Shown here: positions 1-10,947 of the stretch, piece by piece | Position numbering within the stretch: the first letter of the stretch is position 1 | Layout: each line of letters starts with the position of its first letter | Assembly: GCA_021927905.1 (NCBI GenBank) | Contig: BLLK01000046.1 | Location: 1,240,001-1,304,000, forward strand | DNA from: Chaetoceros tenuissimus | Taxonomy: Eukaryota; Bacillariophyta; Thalassiosirophyceae; Chaetocerotales; Chaetocerotaceae | DNA length: 64,000 nucleotides | Direction: 5' to 3' | The notes under the pieces: generated by a model | Database searches by the model: none | What the model saw: the letters and a program-made list of their open reading frames with translations, nothing else | What the model was told of the DNA's origin: nothing | Program-made: the position numbers and the translations under genes

Positions 1-27
1 CTGCTTTCACCAAAATTTCAGATTTCT

Positions 28-2454
28 ATGGAAAACACATCACGTCGAACATGTGTCTACTGCCGTAAAATCTGCCCTCTATCCAATACTCAACAATGTA
101 GTACATACCTAAGATGCTCACGATGTAAAAGTACAATCTACTGCTCGAGAAATTGCCAAAAGCATGACTTTAAGCAACACAAGAGTCTCTGTAAAAAGAT
201 ACACAAAGTACAAAATGACATTCAAGAAGGGGCTGAATCATTACTTAGTTTCAACATTTCAGATGGAATGATTGGGAACCTATACTTATTTGGAGATTAT
301 CCAAGTCGCGAATTAAGATTTCAAGATATGACCGAGGAATACGAGTCGGAAGTCAAGTTCTATATTCAATATCGTGTGGTGCTTATGGATTTACTACTTG
401 AAGAAGCCACATGTCGATCTTCTGGACGTATCAATTACTTTGCTCATGATCATGTCATTCTCCATGCAGAAAATTTGTTGATGCTTGACAAGTATGATTA
501 TATTTCATCGTTTTTATGTCCAGGGCATTGTATCAAACCGTATTTACTACAGGCTTTGTTATGTTCAAACCAATTCGAAAAGTGCTATGCACTTGTTTGT
601 CATTATGTAAAGGAAGGACAGAAATACTTTCCATTTAGTATGGAAGGTGCAAAAGAATATCATGAAGCAATTCCAAATTCTATTGAGGAGATATTAGAGA
701 AAAGCGAGCCTGATATGACGAAACCTATTGAAACCTATCACCCGGAAAGCTTTCCATACACGGCCCTGAATTATTTGTATGCTCTAAAATATATGCTACA
801 CATGACTATGGAGAAGTTGAAAATCATTCAGACAAACTTTTTAGACAATGAAGATTGTATATCTGTCATTTGTGAATATTTAGGGATACCCAAAGATTGG
901 ATCATTTTGGACAAGCAAGATTGGTATTCTCGTCAAGCATTTGGGATACTACAGACCTTTGATAAACTTCAACATACAAATGTATTGCTTACTGATTTCT
1001 TCAGTACGGTGAAGGATACGTCCTATTTTCCTGAAATCTATCATGCCATAGAATCCGCAAAATCAATGTTTAGGACTGAAAAAGAAAAATGTCATTGCTG
1101 CGATGATTACAATGATGTTATGCACTGGGACTATAGGAATCATTCGGAAAGGTATGAATGTTTGAAACCTGATCAAAACGTATGGAAGAAAATTTTGAAT
1201 TATTGCGACTCTAGTTACTGTCATTACTATAGTTTCATGGAACAAGACCTTTTAGAAGCCTGTGAATATCTTAATGATTTGGCAGGCTCCGAGGAGATGC
1301 TATGTAGTTCATATGTGTATAGTCCTACGTTTCAATATTACTACATGACGAAATTTATAGCAGATGCAATGAAAATTTTGACAAAGAACTTCAAGAGGCT
1401 GCAACATCTCCTTGAAGAGTTCGATGGAGATGAAACTATGTGGGAGTATGATGGACTCGACTATGGTGACTTTTCGTATGGAGTCATTGGTTGTCTGACA
1501 TTGGAAAGAAAGATAGCCCAAGCAAATTTTTATTTGAATTTTGACAAGCCATATTTACAGAAACTTTTGAATGTAATAGTACCAAAAGATAAAAAGAAGC
1601 CATTGCGCCCAACGATTTTTGATACGGACAAGGTGGAAACCTTTTTTGAAGCAAGAGATGTACCTGGTGCTCTTGCTGTGCAGAAGACAGGAGACTGGTG
1701 TGATGATGTGACTACTGTAGTAGATTATTTATTTGAAAAGAAACTTGCAACCGATTATAATCAATGGCTATTATTTGGTCATAAGGCGATAGTGGCAAAT
1801 TACATTATATTTTTGAAATTAGATTTGGATTTGAAGAATCAGACAAAACTCACAAAGTTTTGGAACCCAGAACTAGCATTGGAAAAAGGTCAAACGGTAC
1901 ATGATGCAAAGACTGGATTGAAGATCAAATATTTAAGTAAAGAAGAGAGAAGTCAGCGATTTGATGTTCTAGATGAAGAATTAAAAGAGAAAGCAAGCAA
2001 TATGATTTTCGAGAAGGAATTTATGGCCTTTGAAAAACGTATGGCATTTGACTTCTTTTGGGAAGCAGGACCCGGAAAAAGTATGGCAGCGGCGTTTTAT
2101 CCTGCTGTCGAAGATGCCAGGGATGTGGCATTTCAATTGTTTGAAGAACAATGGCACTCTAGTCTTAATAGTGATAACTGCGAGAAGTTGTGCGAACGAT
2201 TTCTTGATACCTCACCTAAAGAAGCAGTCTATGATTTTGCTAGTGTGCCCCGTTTAGAGGTGGTCGACGTTAGCGAAAGTAAAATGTTGAAATCATGCTT
2301 TCAGCGTTTTGACTACAAACCATTTGAGAATGGGCTTCTTCTTGGTAACAAATCAATTGAAATGGGAAAGCGTGTAGTTTATACTTGTGGGTCATGGTGG
2401 GCAGATGTAAATAGTATATTTACGAAGCGTAACAAAGGTGCAGTTACAGTATGA
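28..2454 (+). CDS. MYND-type zinc-finger protein, 808 aa
   Basis: An N-terminal MYND finger lies at about residues 9-55: spaced Cys pairs, then YCSRNCQKHDFKQHKSLC, giving the Cys/His pattern of the family. MYND fingers usually mediate protein-protein contacts. The remaining 750 residues are charged, with many Tyr and Phe, and match no domain I recognise. The first ATG at 28 is used, but the frame stays open to the window edge and a possible acceptor (TTTCAG) ends at about base 22, so an upstream exon cannot be excluded. It runs convergently with the Nudix gene, 178 bp away. It differs in layout from the three MYND genes at 55-61 kb, where the finger is C-terminal. Confident as a gene; specific function unknown. 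Confidence 0.85.
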   Translation: MENTSRRTCVYCRKICPLSNTQQCSTYLRCSRCKSTIYCSRNCQKHDFKQHKSLCKKIHKVQNDIQEGAESLLSFNISDGMIGNLYLFGDYPSRELRFQDMTEEYESEVKFYIQYRVVLMDLLLEEATCRSSGRINYFAHDHVILHAENLLMLDKYDYISSFLCPGHCIKPYLLQALLCSNQFEKCYALVCHYVKEGQKYFPFSMEGAKEYHEAIPNSIEEILEKSEPDMTKPIETYHPESFPYTALNYLYALKYMLHMTMEKLKIIQTNFLDNEDCISVICEYLGIPKDWIILDKQDWYSRQAFGILQTFDKLQHTNVLLTDFFSTVKDTSYFPEIYHAIESAKSMFRTEKEKCHCCDDYNDVMHWDYRNHSERYECLKPDQNVWKKILNYCDSSYCHYYSFMEQDLLEACEYLNDLAGSEEMLCSSYVYSPTFQYYYMTKFIADAMKILTKNFKRLQHLLEEFDGDETMWEYDGLDYGDFSYGVIGCLTLERKIAQANFYLNFDKPYLQKLLNVIVPKDKKKPLRPTIFDTDKVETFFEARDVPGALAVQKTGDWCDDVTTVVDYLFEKKLATDYNQWLLFGHKAIVANYIIFLKLDLDLKNQTKLTKFWNPELALEKGQTVHDAKTGLKIKYLSKEERSQRFDVLDEELKEKASNMIFEKEFMAFEKRMAFDFFWEAGPGKSMAAAFYPAVEDARDVAFQLFEEQWHSSLNSDNCEKLCERFLDTSPKEAVYDFASVPRLEVVDVSESKMLKSCFQRFDYKPFENGLLLGNKSIEMGKRVVYTCGSWWADVNSIFTKRNKGAVTV

Positions 2455-2631
2455 TGAGATGTACTTACTTCTATCATAATCGTGCAGCTACTACCTAGGT
2501 CTCAAAGACTTGTACATGAACGATAGAAATTAAACACTTTGAAACGACACTGGAGATGCAATATGTCAAACGTACAGCAAATAATAAAGTAGTCAACTCT
2601 TTCATTGTCAATACAAACTTCTGCTTGTAAT

Positions 2632-3975
2632 TCAAACTTTGGATTTCAAAATTTTTATCCAAGCCAACCATACTAACAAACCATCTGGAACATAATCCCA
2701 TTCATCTTCTTTCAAAACTCTCTCACGATCCGTAATAGATCCAAATGCAATCTCGTCATCATCGAAATCACCGGGCCATTCGTTCCCATCTATCAATCTC
2801 TTAATACTAAGTGCTGCTGATTTTACAACAACGTCATATGGAACATAGCCTCCCCATTGCACTTCTTCCTCTTGCCATTTTATACCATCCATATTTGAAT
2901 CTACTCTGTATGTATAGACTGTGACAACACATCTATTGTAAGAGGTACAAACTGTACATTTAAACAATGCTTCTGATAACGATGGTCTCGTTAGACCCAA
3001 CTCCTCTCCGATTTCTCGTGCAGCAGTCACTTCCAAGTCCTCCCCACTTGTTGCTACACCTCCTACAAACATGTCATACAATGAGGGAAAAATTCTCTTG
3101 GAATCTGTCCGCTGATGACAATACAAATCTGGCATATTGGAATCATCATTCATCATGGTAATATGAGAATCCTTGCATACGACGATTCCAATCCCTCGAT
3201 GAAGCAAGTTTGCTTTATGTAATAGTATGCGTGGGACATATCCTACAGGCTCACCATCTCCTGTAACAAAGTCACTTAATTCCGAAGTATCAAAGTCGAC
3301 ACCTTCTGGTAATAAATTTGCAAACAATGGTACGAAACCATTTTCGGCATTGGATTGTAAATCTTGCACATTCAATGTCTCTTTTCCGTCAGGATAGTGT
3401 ATATCAATTTCATCCATGTCTGTAATTTGGGAGAATAAAGACTGCACCATGATTCTTGACAATAGTGCAATGATTGAATCTTCCTTCTTACTCACTTCGT
3501 TATGAAGTGTGACGTGAATTGCACCATTTTGAAATTTCGCATGTAATGAAAGTTCAGGTTGAATATCAATTTCAGCTTCCATTGCAGATAGTGCTACGGA
3601 GCCAACACCACCATTGATTTCACTTTTATCAACGACGTCATTGATGGGATACATGTTCCATTGAATTTCATCGTTTTGCTTTTGCATATCGATGACATAG
3701 TTTGATGCAAGCGATCGTCGTTGAAGAATAGATGATGTCTCTTCTTGATCCTTGTTTAAATTCATATACATCATTTTATTGCTGATAGTAGGTTTCAATT
3801 GTTTGCTAAGTAGTCCCTTTTGATGGAAGAAGGATTGATGCTTGACTCGCTGTTCTTTTGGTTGAAGGTGTGACAACCTGGTTTTACTCGATGCTAAAGG
3901 CGACGATGGTACAAATGCAGTATTTAGTCCAATGAGAAGAAACAGATTCACCGATGCTAGTAATCTTCCAATCAT
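2632..3975 (-). CDS. Nudix hydrolase, probably plastid-targeted, 447 aa
   Basis: The Nudix box lies at about residues 305-328 and fits the consensus GX5EX7REUXEEXGU fully (GGVATSGEDLEV, then TAAREIGEELGL). Nudix enzymes hydrolyse nucleoside diphosphates linked to another moiety, using the REXXEE helix to bind metal. The upstream region with HRGIGIVV is the start of the Nudix fold; the general look resembles the IPP-isomerase/YfcD-like or DUF4743-type branch, but substrate is not inferable. The N terminus is a signal peptide followed by TAFVPSS, which resembles the diatom ASAFAP motif, so import into the complex plastid is inferred. Residues 35-200 are poorly conserved linker. No intron seen. 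ATG start is clear. Confidence 0.85.
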   Translation of the reverse strand: MIGRLLASVNLFLLIGLNTAFVPSSPLASSKTRLSHLQPKEQRVKHQSFFHQKGLLSKQLKPTISNKMMYMNLNKDQEETSSILQRRSLASNYVIDMQKQNDEIQWNMYPINDVVDKSEINGGVGSVALSAMEAEIDIQPELSLHAKFQNGAIHVTLHNEVSKKEDSIIALLSRIMVQSLFSQITDMDEIDIHYPDGKETLNVQDLQSNAENGFVPLFANLLPEGVDFDTSELSDFVTGDGEPVGYVPRILLHKANLLHRGIGIVVCKDSHITMMNDDSNMPDLYCHQRTDSKRIFPSLYDMFVGGVATSGEDLEVTAAREIGEELGLTRPSLSEALFKCTVCTSYNRCVVTVYTYRVDSNMDGIKWQEEEVQWGGYVPYDVVVKSAALSIKRLIDGNEWPGDFDDDEIAFGSITDRERVLKEDEWDYVPDGLLVWLAWIKILKSKV

Positions 3976-4299
3976 TTCCTATTTCTCGAAGCAGTATGTC
4001 GGTGCATTAGATATGAGATGCTACTACTTTGATGATCAAGGCATGAGGTATGCATTGAGTATGTGTGGTGCAAATGAAGAGGAAAGATATTTCACTTTTT
4101 GTTCAAGCGTAGAATACAAAGATACTCTTCAATGACGTCACAGAAGAGATAAATGGGAGTCAGTTAGCCATTGTCATTGTTCTCTCTACGTCATCCACTA
4201 ATAATTTACATAGAATTTTCAACACTAAACATCTAGATAGCAGCATAGATATTTTTACTACTACAGTACACTCATAAAAATAGTAATCCTAACTCCTTC
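3976..4299. other. Intergenic, divergent promoter region
   Basis: This 324 bp gap separates the divergent Nudix and phosphatase genes. It contains only short spurious ORFs and AT-rich sequence. It must hold both promoters, but I see no convincing TATA box or other site. Confidence 0.5.
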
Positions 4300-5244
4300 A
4301 TGTACCTATTCAAGGGCAACACAATCATATTTCTACTCTTGGTCGCTTTCTTATTGCCAATTGCATCGAGTTTCACCAAGACATTCCCTACATTTCAAGG
4401 CAGATTTTTCAACAAGAGCAACAACATTTCTTCTTCTCTACAAATGGAAAACGATGCATCCTCTACCAAATCTGAAAAGAAGATTGTATTGATACGGCAT
4501 GGCTGTACCTTTATGAATGAATATCTTGACACACAAGGAACAAGATGGGGTGATGCAAACTTTACAGACATTTTCCACCCCTCTCAGCATGATATATACA
4601 AAGATTCACCATTATCTGAAAAGGGAAAGCAGCAGGCACAAGAGTTACATGACTTTTTTCATGCAAAAGATGGAAAAGATATGATAGAAAACATTGATAT
4701 TGTAGCTGTAAGTCCATTGACACGTACTTTGGAAACGATGGAGATTGGTGTATTGCCACATTTACGCAATTCGTCAAAGAATGTCCCAATTGTAGCTCTT
4801 CCACTTGCAACTGAAAGAGTGTATCTCATTTCAGATCATGGAAAGTGTCGACTTGAACTTGCGCAAAAGTATGTATATGTAGATTTTGAAAAAGAATTTG
4901 AGAAATTTGAACGAGAATGGTGGTTCACCACTCATGAACATGACGGGGGTGATCAAGATGATAACATTCATTCCTTCACTTCTTTGCATAAAGATTCTTA
5001 TCAAGAATGGCGTCCAAGTGATGAAAATCAAACGTATTCGTGTCATGGAGAACCAGATGATTTATTTGAGGCACGAATGATGGAACTTTATAAATGGCTT
5101 GAATCTAGAAATGAAGATATGATTTGCCTCATTTGTCATTGGGGGGTGCTTGACTGGCTCACAGGAAAAGATTTCAAGAATTGCGAAGTCAAACAGGTTT
5201 CTTTTTCTGATATTCAAAGGAAAGTAGAAAAAAGAATACAATGA
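4300..5244 (+). CDS. Histidine phosphatase (phosphoglycerate-mutase-like), 314 aa
   Basis: The catalytic RHG motif is at residues 66-68 (VLIRHGCTFMNEY) and the second catalytic His is near residue 280 in LICHWGVLDWL, as in the histidine phosphatase superfamily, which dephosphorylates substrates through a phospho-His intermediate. The middle motif LSEKGKQQAQEL and AVSPLTRTLETM are typical of the fold. Diatom paralogs of this type are abundant and their substrates are mostly unknown. The N terminus is a strong signal peptide ending IASSFTKTF, an ASAFAP-like cleavage with Phe at +1, so plastid import or secretion is inferred. It is an ATG start with no intron. The stop lies only 34 bp from the stop of the convergent NOC1 gene. 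Confidence 0.87.
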   Translation: MYLFKGNTIIFLLLVAFLLPIASSFTKTFPTFQGRFFNKSNNISSSLQMENDASSTKSEKKIVLIRHGCTFMNEYLDTQGTRWGDANFTDIFHPSQHDIYKDSPLSEKGKQQAQELHDFFHAKDGKDMIENIDIVAVSPLTRTLETMEIGVLPHLRNSSKNVPIVALPLATERVYLISDHGKCRLELAQKYVYVDFEKEFEKFEREWWFTTHEHDGGDQDDNIHSFTSLHKDSYQEWRPSDENQTYSCHGEPDDLFEARMMELYKWLESRNEDMICLICHWGVLDWLTGKDFKNCEVKQVSFSDIQRKVEKRIQ

Positions 5245-5278
5245 TTCTAGAGATGAACATACTCAAGTAAAATGATAT

Positions 5279-8275
5279 TTAGGCTTTAGACTTTTTCTTG
5301 CTTCTCTTGCGCTTCTTCTTTGATTTCTTGGATGTAGGAGTCTCAACGTCTTCGACATCTTCAGATTCTGATCGCTTACGCTTCTGATCCCAATTCTTGT
5401 TGATCAGCTCCTCGTAATCTTCTATGGAAGCAAAGCTAGAAAGAGTCTCTTTCTTGTCTTTCTTTTGTTGCTTCTCATCTTCTACTTCATCTTCGTCATC
5501 GGCAATGTCAAGATCGTCAGCGAACTCCATGCCCATGTCATCATCACTATCATCTTCGTCATTTTCTGGCTCTTCATCTTCAATATCGTCGACATCATCA
5601 TCATCGACGTCGTCGTCGTCGTCATCGTCACTATCATCACCTGCTCCAGTTGTCATCAAGAGTCCATCCATGTTATCAAAGAGAGGCTGATCAGCACCAG
5701 GGATTCCATCTTCATCAACTCCAGCATCCTCTTTCTCTTCATCGCTATCGTCATAGTCACTCCAGTCATCCATATCAGGGTCTTCATCGTCATAATCAAT
5801 CTTTGCACCGTGTGCTTGGCTCTTCATAAGATTTTCTGCAAGACCTTGAACAAATTTCTCTTCCTCCTCATCACTTTCCCAGTCAAAGTTAATTTCTTTG
5901 CCTTCTGCAGCATCCAAAGCTTCATCTTCGTCCCCTTTCTTAGTTCTGTCAATACCTTTAAGTTCATCACGTTTCGCTCTCTCTGTGAAAAACTTTTGAA
6001 AGAATACATCCTCATCGGCAACCTTTCTTTGTTTAGCCCAATATTCTGGATCATTGACAGGAAGAGCTTTCGCAGCCTTGAAACTAGCTTCCAATCCACT
6101 TCGACGCTCACCAACACTCTCTCCTCTTCTAAATTTGTTTTTGATCTTTTGCATCGACTTTGGATTACGGAATGCAAACTTGTCAAGAAATGGAGCGAGT
6201 GTAAAGTCTCGTAATGGATCACCATTGTACTGAATGTTACCTACATCGGAAGAAAATTTGCAAACTGATGGATGATAATGATGAGAAGTAAGTGAAATTT
6301 CCCATAGACTTGCTGGATTTGCACTTAATGACTCTTCACTTGTATCGGAAGCATCATCATCATCATCATCATCATCATCGCTATCATCTTTTTTTGTCTC
6401 ATTCGCTCCAGATGTGAATGCCGCGCTTGGTTCACGCTTTGTATGATCATACTTCACCATGTTGCCTTCGCCAGTCAGAACTGCACTTGACAAACCTGGA
6501 TGGGATCTCATTACTTCGGATACTAAAAAGATTGCCCCAGATGTAACAGCTGGACTGTGGTGAAATGCCGTATGCAGAATTCTCTTTGCAAATGCAACAA
6601 TTCGATTACTATCTGTGTCATATTTCATTGCTTTGTAGATAAGATTGAAGTACAGCGTAAGTTGCTTTCCATAAAGCATGGTAGGATCTGCAATCTTTGC
6701 GTAGAGAGCTCTATAAAACCTATCTTGACGTTTCTTCTCCATAGCAATGTCTTCATCATTCTTTGCTACATTATCGTCAGAACCTGAGCCGACAGCAAGA
6801 TGAAATAAAAGCATGAAAGCTTGTGTACATGCAGAAGGTGGTGCAACGTGTGCAATTCTATATAAGGAGTCAATGTGCTTGTCCATTCTAGTATCGTTTG
6901 AGGGTAAATATGGATGTGCACGATTTACTCCTGTCAACAACGCTCCCAATAATCTACTTTTCATAGCTTGATCTAATTCAGCCTTTGCCTTTGATTTTCC
7001 ACTAACTTTTCCGGTAGGTTTTGACTTATTCACTGCAAATTCGAATATTTGAAAGTACGAATTGATCAAAGAGGCTGGAAGAGAAACATGCTTTTTAGAT
7101 TTTTCATCACCATCATCAACGTTTTCTTCTTTTTCAAGTTTAAGCTGATTCAAAAAGATGATGCAATTGTATAAGGCTCTCGCAGAAAGATTTGGGCGGT
7201 GTGCCAATTGTTGGACCTAATGATTTTACAGTTAGACAATGATCTGTATGTTTAGATGTATGGATTACAATTCAACACAAAAACTCACCTCTCTTGCAAC
7301 AGTGGCTGTCATGGCTGGATGTGCATCTAATATTTTTCTCAATTCATGAGCTGCAGCACATGCTACCTTTTTGGTTGGATCTCCAATTTTGTTTACAACC
7401 AAGTTGAGGAGCATTTGTTCTCCTTCTGGGATCGCCTTGAGCAATTCACATGCAGTACGCAAAGCATTAATCTTGGTTAAACTTTCAGAAGAAGTCGATG
7501 TCTGAGCCAGAGTTTTGCCAATATATTGAGACAAGAAAGCAGAATATTTACTCTTGATAATCTCTTCATATCTCCAAAGCAAAAGAATGCGTGGACTAAT
7601 AGTTTTCTTGGTCTTGGAACCTTCATTCGCCTCTTCGTATTGATAGAGGGGACGAGATTCCAAACCATAAAGTTTACGATGAGTTGGCAAAAGAGTGCTT
7701 GAGAATAAATCACTCAATGCTTCAGCTGCCATATTTGCAACACGTTCATTTGTCTGTCCTCCACTTCCATTATCGTCTGTTGAAACTCCAGCAAGGCTCA
7801 AAAGCATGTCAAGAGCATATAACTTATGCACAGGACTTGATGATACAACTACAGACATGGCAGCGATACGATCCTTCAATGTACCCTTTCTCATTGTATT
7901 TTCTACCCACATTTCATCTTTACTTGATGAATTATTCTTGAAAATAGTCACTTCTTGTGAGTAAATGGAATCTGCCAAATTTCTATATTTTTGAACGAGA
8001 GCAGGTGGATTTGTACGAGGCTTGGATGACTTTTTCCCTTTTGAGTTCTTGACATTGAAAATGGTATCATCTCTACATGCAGTTCCCCTTCCACATTCGT
8101 ACCAAGTTGGAGTTTCGTCAGTCAAATGAATCAATAGAGTGTTGTGTGGTTTGTACGACAAGACACTCATGCTATCATCTGGTGATGATGTTGAAGTTGT
8201 GGTGGACTGCTTGTCCTTGCCTTTTCTCCCACGACGGCGAGGAGCCTTTCCTTGTTTCGACGTTGCTTCTGTCAT
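5279..8275 (-). CDS. NOC1: Ribosome biogenesis factor NOC1/Mak21 (CCAAT-binding factor family), 974 aa
   Basis: Two exons: 8275..7289 and 7216..5279, with a 72 bp GT-AG intron (donor GTGAGT at 7288-7283, acceptor TTAG ending at 7217), phase 0. Exon 1 starts at the ATG at 8275; the frame is open further upstream only through non-ATG codons. The CBF/Mak21 signature is seen as SLWEISLTSHHYHPSV, then DPLRDFTLAPFLDKF, with HEAT-like helical repeats before it. In other eukaryotes Noc1/Mak21 forms a nucleolar complex with Noc2 that exports pre-60S particles. The C terminus has long Asp/Glu runs and ends in a Lys/Arg-rich tail that would serve nucleolar localisation. An uninterrupted run of Asp codons near 6355-6380 is a simple CAT/GAT repeat. 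Function is confident by family. Confidence 0.9.
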
Positions 8276-8694
8276 GATAATGGACAAGATCTAATCTTCT
8301 TTCTATATGAAACAGACGTAGATCAAATACTTGATGTAATGTATTGAATTCAATATTTGTTATTTGTTCTTTTCGAGACATGCATGAAAAATGAATGGCT
8401 TTCGCAAAGAAAAAAGAGAAAAGAAGGGGTATGGAAGAAGCAATGTAAAATATTTCAAGTCGTAGTCAGACTATGAATCCATGTACATTAACACGTTTCA
8501 TGGTGGGAATATATGCATAGCGCTGAGAAAGTGAAATCTCAAAGAATTTTTTTCCAAGAGGGTTTAATAAGTGATTTATAGTATAACCTTGTCAATACGT
8601 TTGGAAATAGCATCAGAATACAAAGAAAGTGCGAGTATGTAAATTGATGATCTTGCCTTGTATTTATGTTGTCAAAATTCCGTTGGGATATCAG
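8276..8694. other. Intergenic between NOC1 and 5S rRNA
   Basis: A 419 bp stretch upstream of NOC1 (minus) and of the 5S gene (plus). It is AT-rich; I see no gene or clear repeat in it. Confidence 0.5.
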
Positions 8695-8809
8695 GAACGA
8701 CCATACAATCATGAGAACACCGATACCCGTCTGCTCATCGAAGTTAAGCATGATCTGGTCGAGGTAGTACTACGGTGGGGGACCACGTTGGAATTCTCGA
8801 TGTTGTTCT
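8695..8809 (+). rRNA. 5S ribosomal RNA, copy 1
   Basis: The segment reads GAACGACCATACAATCATGA, then CACCGATACCCGTCTGCTCA, TCGAAGTTAAGCATGATCTG, GTCGAGGTAGTACTACGGTG and ends GTTGTTCT. This is the eukaryotic 5S pattern, with the internal control region (AAGTTAAGC, box A-like, and GGTAGTAC). The ends pair as helix I (GAACGAC with GTTGTTC). A TTTT run at 8809-8812 is a normal pol III terminator. Ends are uncertain by one to three bases. It is a single dispersed gene, not part of a tandem rDNA array. Confidence 0.95.
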
Positions 8810-9156
8810 TTTCTACTTTTCCTTTTGCCATACTTCAACACTCCAGTAATTATTCTTTTTTATCATGTCTCATCTATACATATTAGTTGTGCGTATGGTG
8901 GGTTGAGAAGATCCAAAATCACCCGCAAATTTATCCTTACCGATGTCAAATATTTCGATGATTTTCGGAACTTTCCTTTTTTACACCATCGCAGCATTGG
9001 TCTTCTTTCAGTCGTCCAATGTACTTGTCAAACTTTGAAATGTTGTCCACGGCTAGTTGAGGTTGAGATATACAATAAAAGAAAAGAGCTTTTGTGCACA
9101 ATTCAAAATACATATCATACTGTCGTCTTTAGAAGTTAATCCTAGCAAGTACCACA
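8810..9156. other. 5S downstream flank
   Basis: No gene is seen. Parts resemble the downstream flank of the second 5S gene (for example AAGATCCAAAATC and CATCGCAG blocks at about 8910-9000), so the duplicated segment was larger than the 5S gene. Confidence 0.5.
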
Positions 9157-10947
9157 TTAAAAGAAATTGTCGTCGTAGCTATCATCTTCTCCCCAGTTAC
9201 CAAAGTCATCTTCACTGCTTTCGAATTCAGTCATACGTGCCATTGTTTCTATAAATTGTTCTGCGATTTCTTGTAGCGCTTCATTTGCGGACTCCCCATT
9301 TCTTAATGATTGCAGTATTTCCTCATCGTACTCTTCTCCATTCATTCTGCAATCAATGCAAAATTTCATATTAATTTTCTGCCATAGTAAAGAAGATATG
9401 GCACACAATGCATCTACACCCCTTTCGTCCATGTTACACATTCTCGTACCAATCATTAATGAGCATGTATTTTCTTCATGACCTTTATCAACATTTTGAA
9501 GATCTTGTGCAAGAATCTTATATAATTCTGAAGCTCCACACTTTGATGCTGATGACTGCTCGTCTGCAAACTCTGATCCCATAGAATCCATCATTTCTAC
9601 TTCATCATCGCTTTCTAAACTTGAGCCTACAAGACCTACATCTTTCAATCCACTTCTCAACTTTTTCTGCAAAAAGTTCATGCTGTTCATGACATTAGCT
9701 TGAACTGAAGCCTTTTTCTTCTTTTCTTTTTTACCAATTTGGTTTCCACTTATGTCAATCTCAATAGTAGGAGATTCTTCATTATTATTTGAATGCTTGG
9801 ATAGCAAATGCGCAATTGTCGTACCAAGAGCTGCAAATCCTCTCCACTTCATGGAACAACTTCGAAGAGATAATGAACGAATTGCTCCGCATTCAATTGC
9901 ATCAAATAAAGCTTCAGCTCCTTCATCTCCAATATCATTATTACTCAAATCAATTGAATCAATGCAATACGATCCATTTGATAGCTTTTTACGTCCATTG
10001 ATGAGTGCTTCTGCAAATACTACCACAGATTCATCTGTGATATCATTATTGCTCAAGTCTAGATTCATGATACAACCCGGATTCTTTTCAAAGGCAAGGG
10101 CCAAAGCCGATAAGCCTGCATCGCCTACTGCACAATCAGACACATCCAACACATCTAAAACAGGGCCATTCTTTTCCGACAAAGACTTCATAGCTGCAGC
10201 TAAAGCAGCTATACCACCATTTCCTAAATCATTGCCACACATGAATAATTCTTTTAACGTCCGATCATTTTGAATGGAATGCTGTTCACGATTCAAAAGA
10301 CCTTTGCCAATAGCTCGACAACTTGCTGCTCCAAAGCCACAATTATCAAGTCTCAATTTTGAAGGACAACACGATAATTCATTCTCAACAAGTTTTCTCA
10401 ATGCCTTGTGTAGATTTATCACAGCCTTTTTGCCTTCCTGTCCATAATCATTTCCTATATCGTTCAAACTCAAGTCTATGGAGTCAAAGTAAACTTTCTT
10501 TTGTGTTTGTAAATCATCATTCTCCGTTGTTGCGTCTAATTCTTCCTCATCATCTACTGTTGCATTCTTAGTATCATCTATAGCATTTGTAGTGTTGTGT
10601 AGATTCATGATTCGTTCGAGGAACGTCGCTGCTCCAAAAGGAGAAATCTGATTGAATCTCGCTTCTAAATTGACAATCTTTTCCTCGTCTTGCCTTGACA
10701 ACGAATCTAGAATGGAGAGAAGTCCTTCATTCCCTAATTGTGAAGCTGTAACATCAACAGAAATAGATTCATGTGATGATTGGATGTTTTGTAAATTGTC
10801 TTGAAGTCGATCTACAATTTCATTGGATCCAAGATGTGTCAAATAGGAAAGATGTATCTCGTGCCTACTGCTTTGTATTTGCTGTGGTGACGATGCTAAT
10901 GCGACACTGAGAAGTGTCCAACTTAGATGCGATATTAAAAGCTTCAT
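9157..10947 (-). CDS. Secreted leucine-rich-repeat protein (RNase-inhibitor type), 596 aa
   Basis: A signal peptide (MKLLISHLSWTLLSVALASS) is followed by ribonuclease-inhibitor-like LRRs from about residue 150 to 400, for example MNLDLSNNDITDESVVVFAE and IDSIDLSNNDIGDEGAEAL. These 28-residue alpha/beta repeats form a horseshoe used for protein binding. After the repeats come a Lys-rich segment, a Cys-containing region and a very acidic tail (ESSEDDFGNWGEDDSYDD). There is no TM segment after the signal peptide, so the protein is likely secreted or resident in the ER/endomembrane lumen. No intron was needed. The partner is unknown. Confidence 0.85.
   Translation of the reverse strand: MKLLISHLSWTLLSVALASSPQQIQSSRHEIHLSYLTHLGSNEIVDRLQDNLQNIQSSHESISVDVTASQLGNEGLLSILDSLSRQDEEKIVNLEARFNQISPFGAATFLERIMNLHNTTNAIDDTKNATVDDEEELDATTENDDLQTQKKVYFDSIDLSLNDIGNDYGQEGKKAVINLHKALRKLVENELSCCPSKLRLDNCGFGAASCRAIGKGLLNREQHSIQNDRTLKELFMCGNDLGNGGIAALAAAMKSLSEKNGPVLDVLDVSDCAVGDAGLSALALAFEKNPGCIMNLDLSNNDITDESVVVFAEALINGRKKLSNGSYCIDSIDLSNNDIGDEGAEALFDAIECGAIRSLSLRSCSMKWRGFAALGTTIAHLLSKHSNNNEESPTIEIDISGNQIGKKEKKKKASVQANVMNSMNFLQKKLRSGLKDVGLVGSSLESDDEVEMMDSMGSEFADEQSSASKCGASELYKILAQDLQNVDKGHEENTCSLMIGTRMCNMDERGVDALCAISSLLWQKINMKFCIDCRMNGEEYDEEILQSLRNGESANEALQEIAEQFIETMARMTEFESSEDDFGNWGEDDSYDDNFF

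Noticed and set aside
5424-6214. Ser/Ile-rich plus-strand ORFs across NOC1
   Set aside because: These are antisense shadows of the Asp/Glu runs of NOC1.
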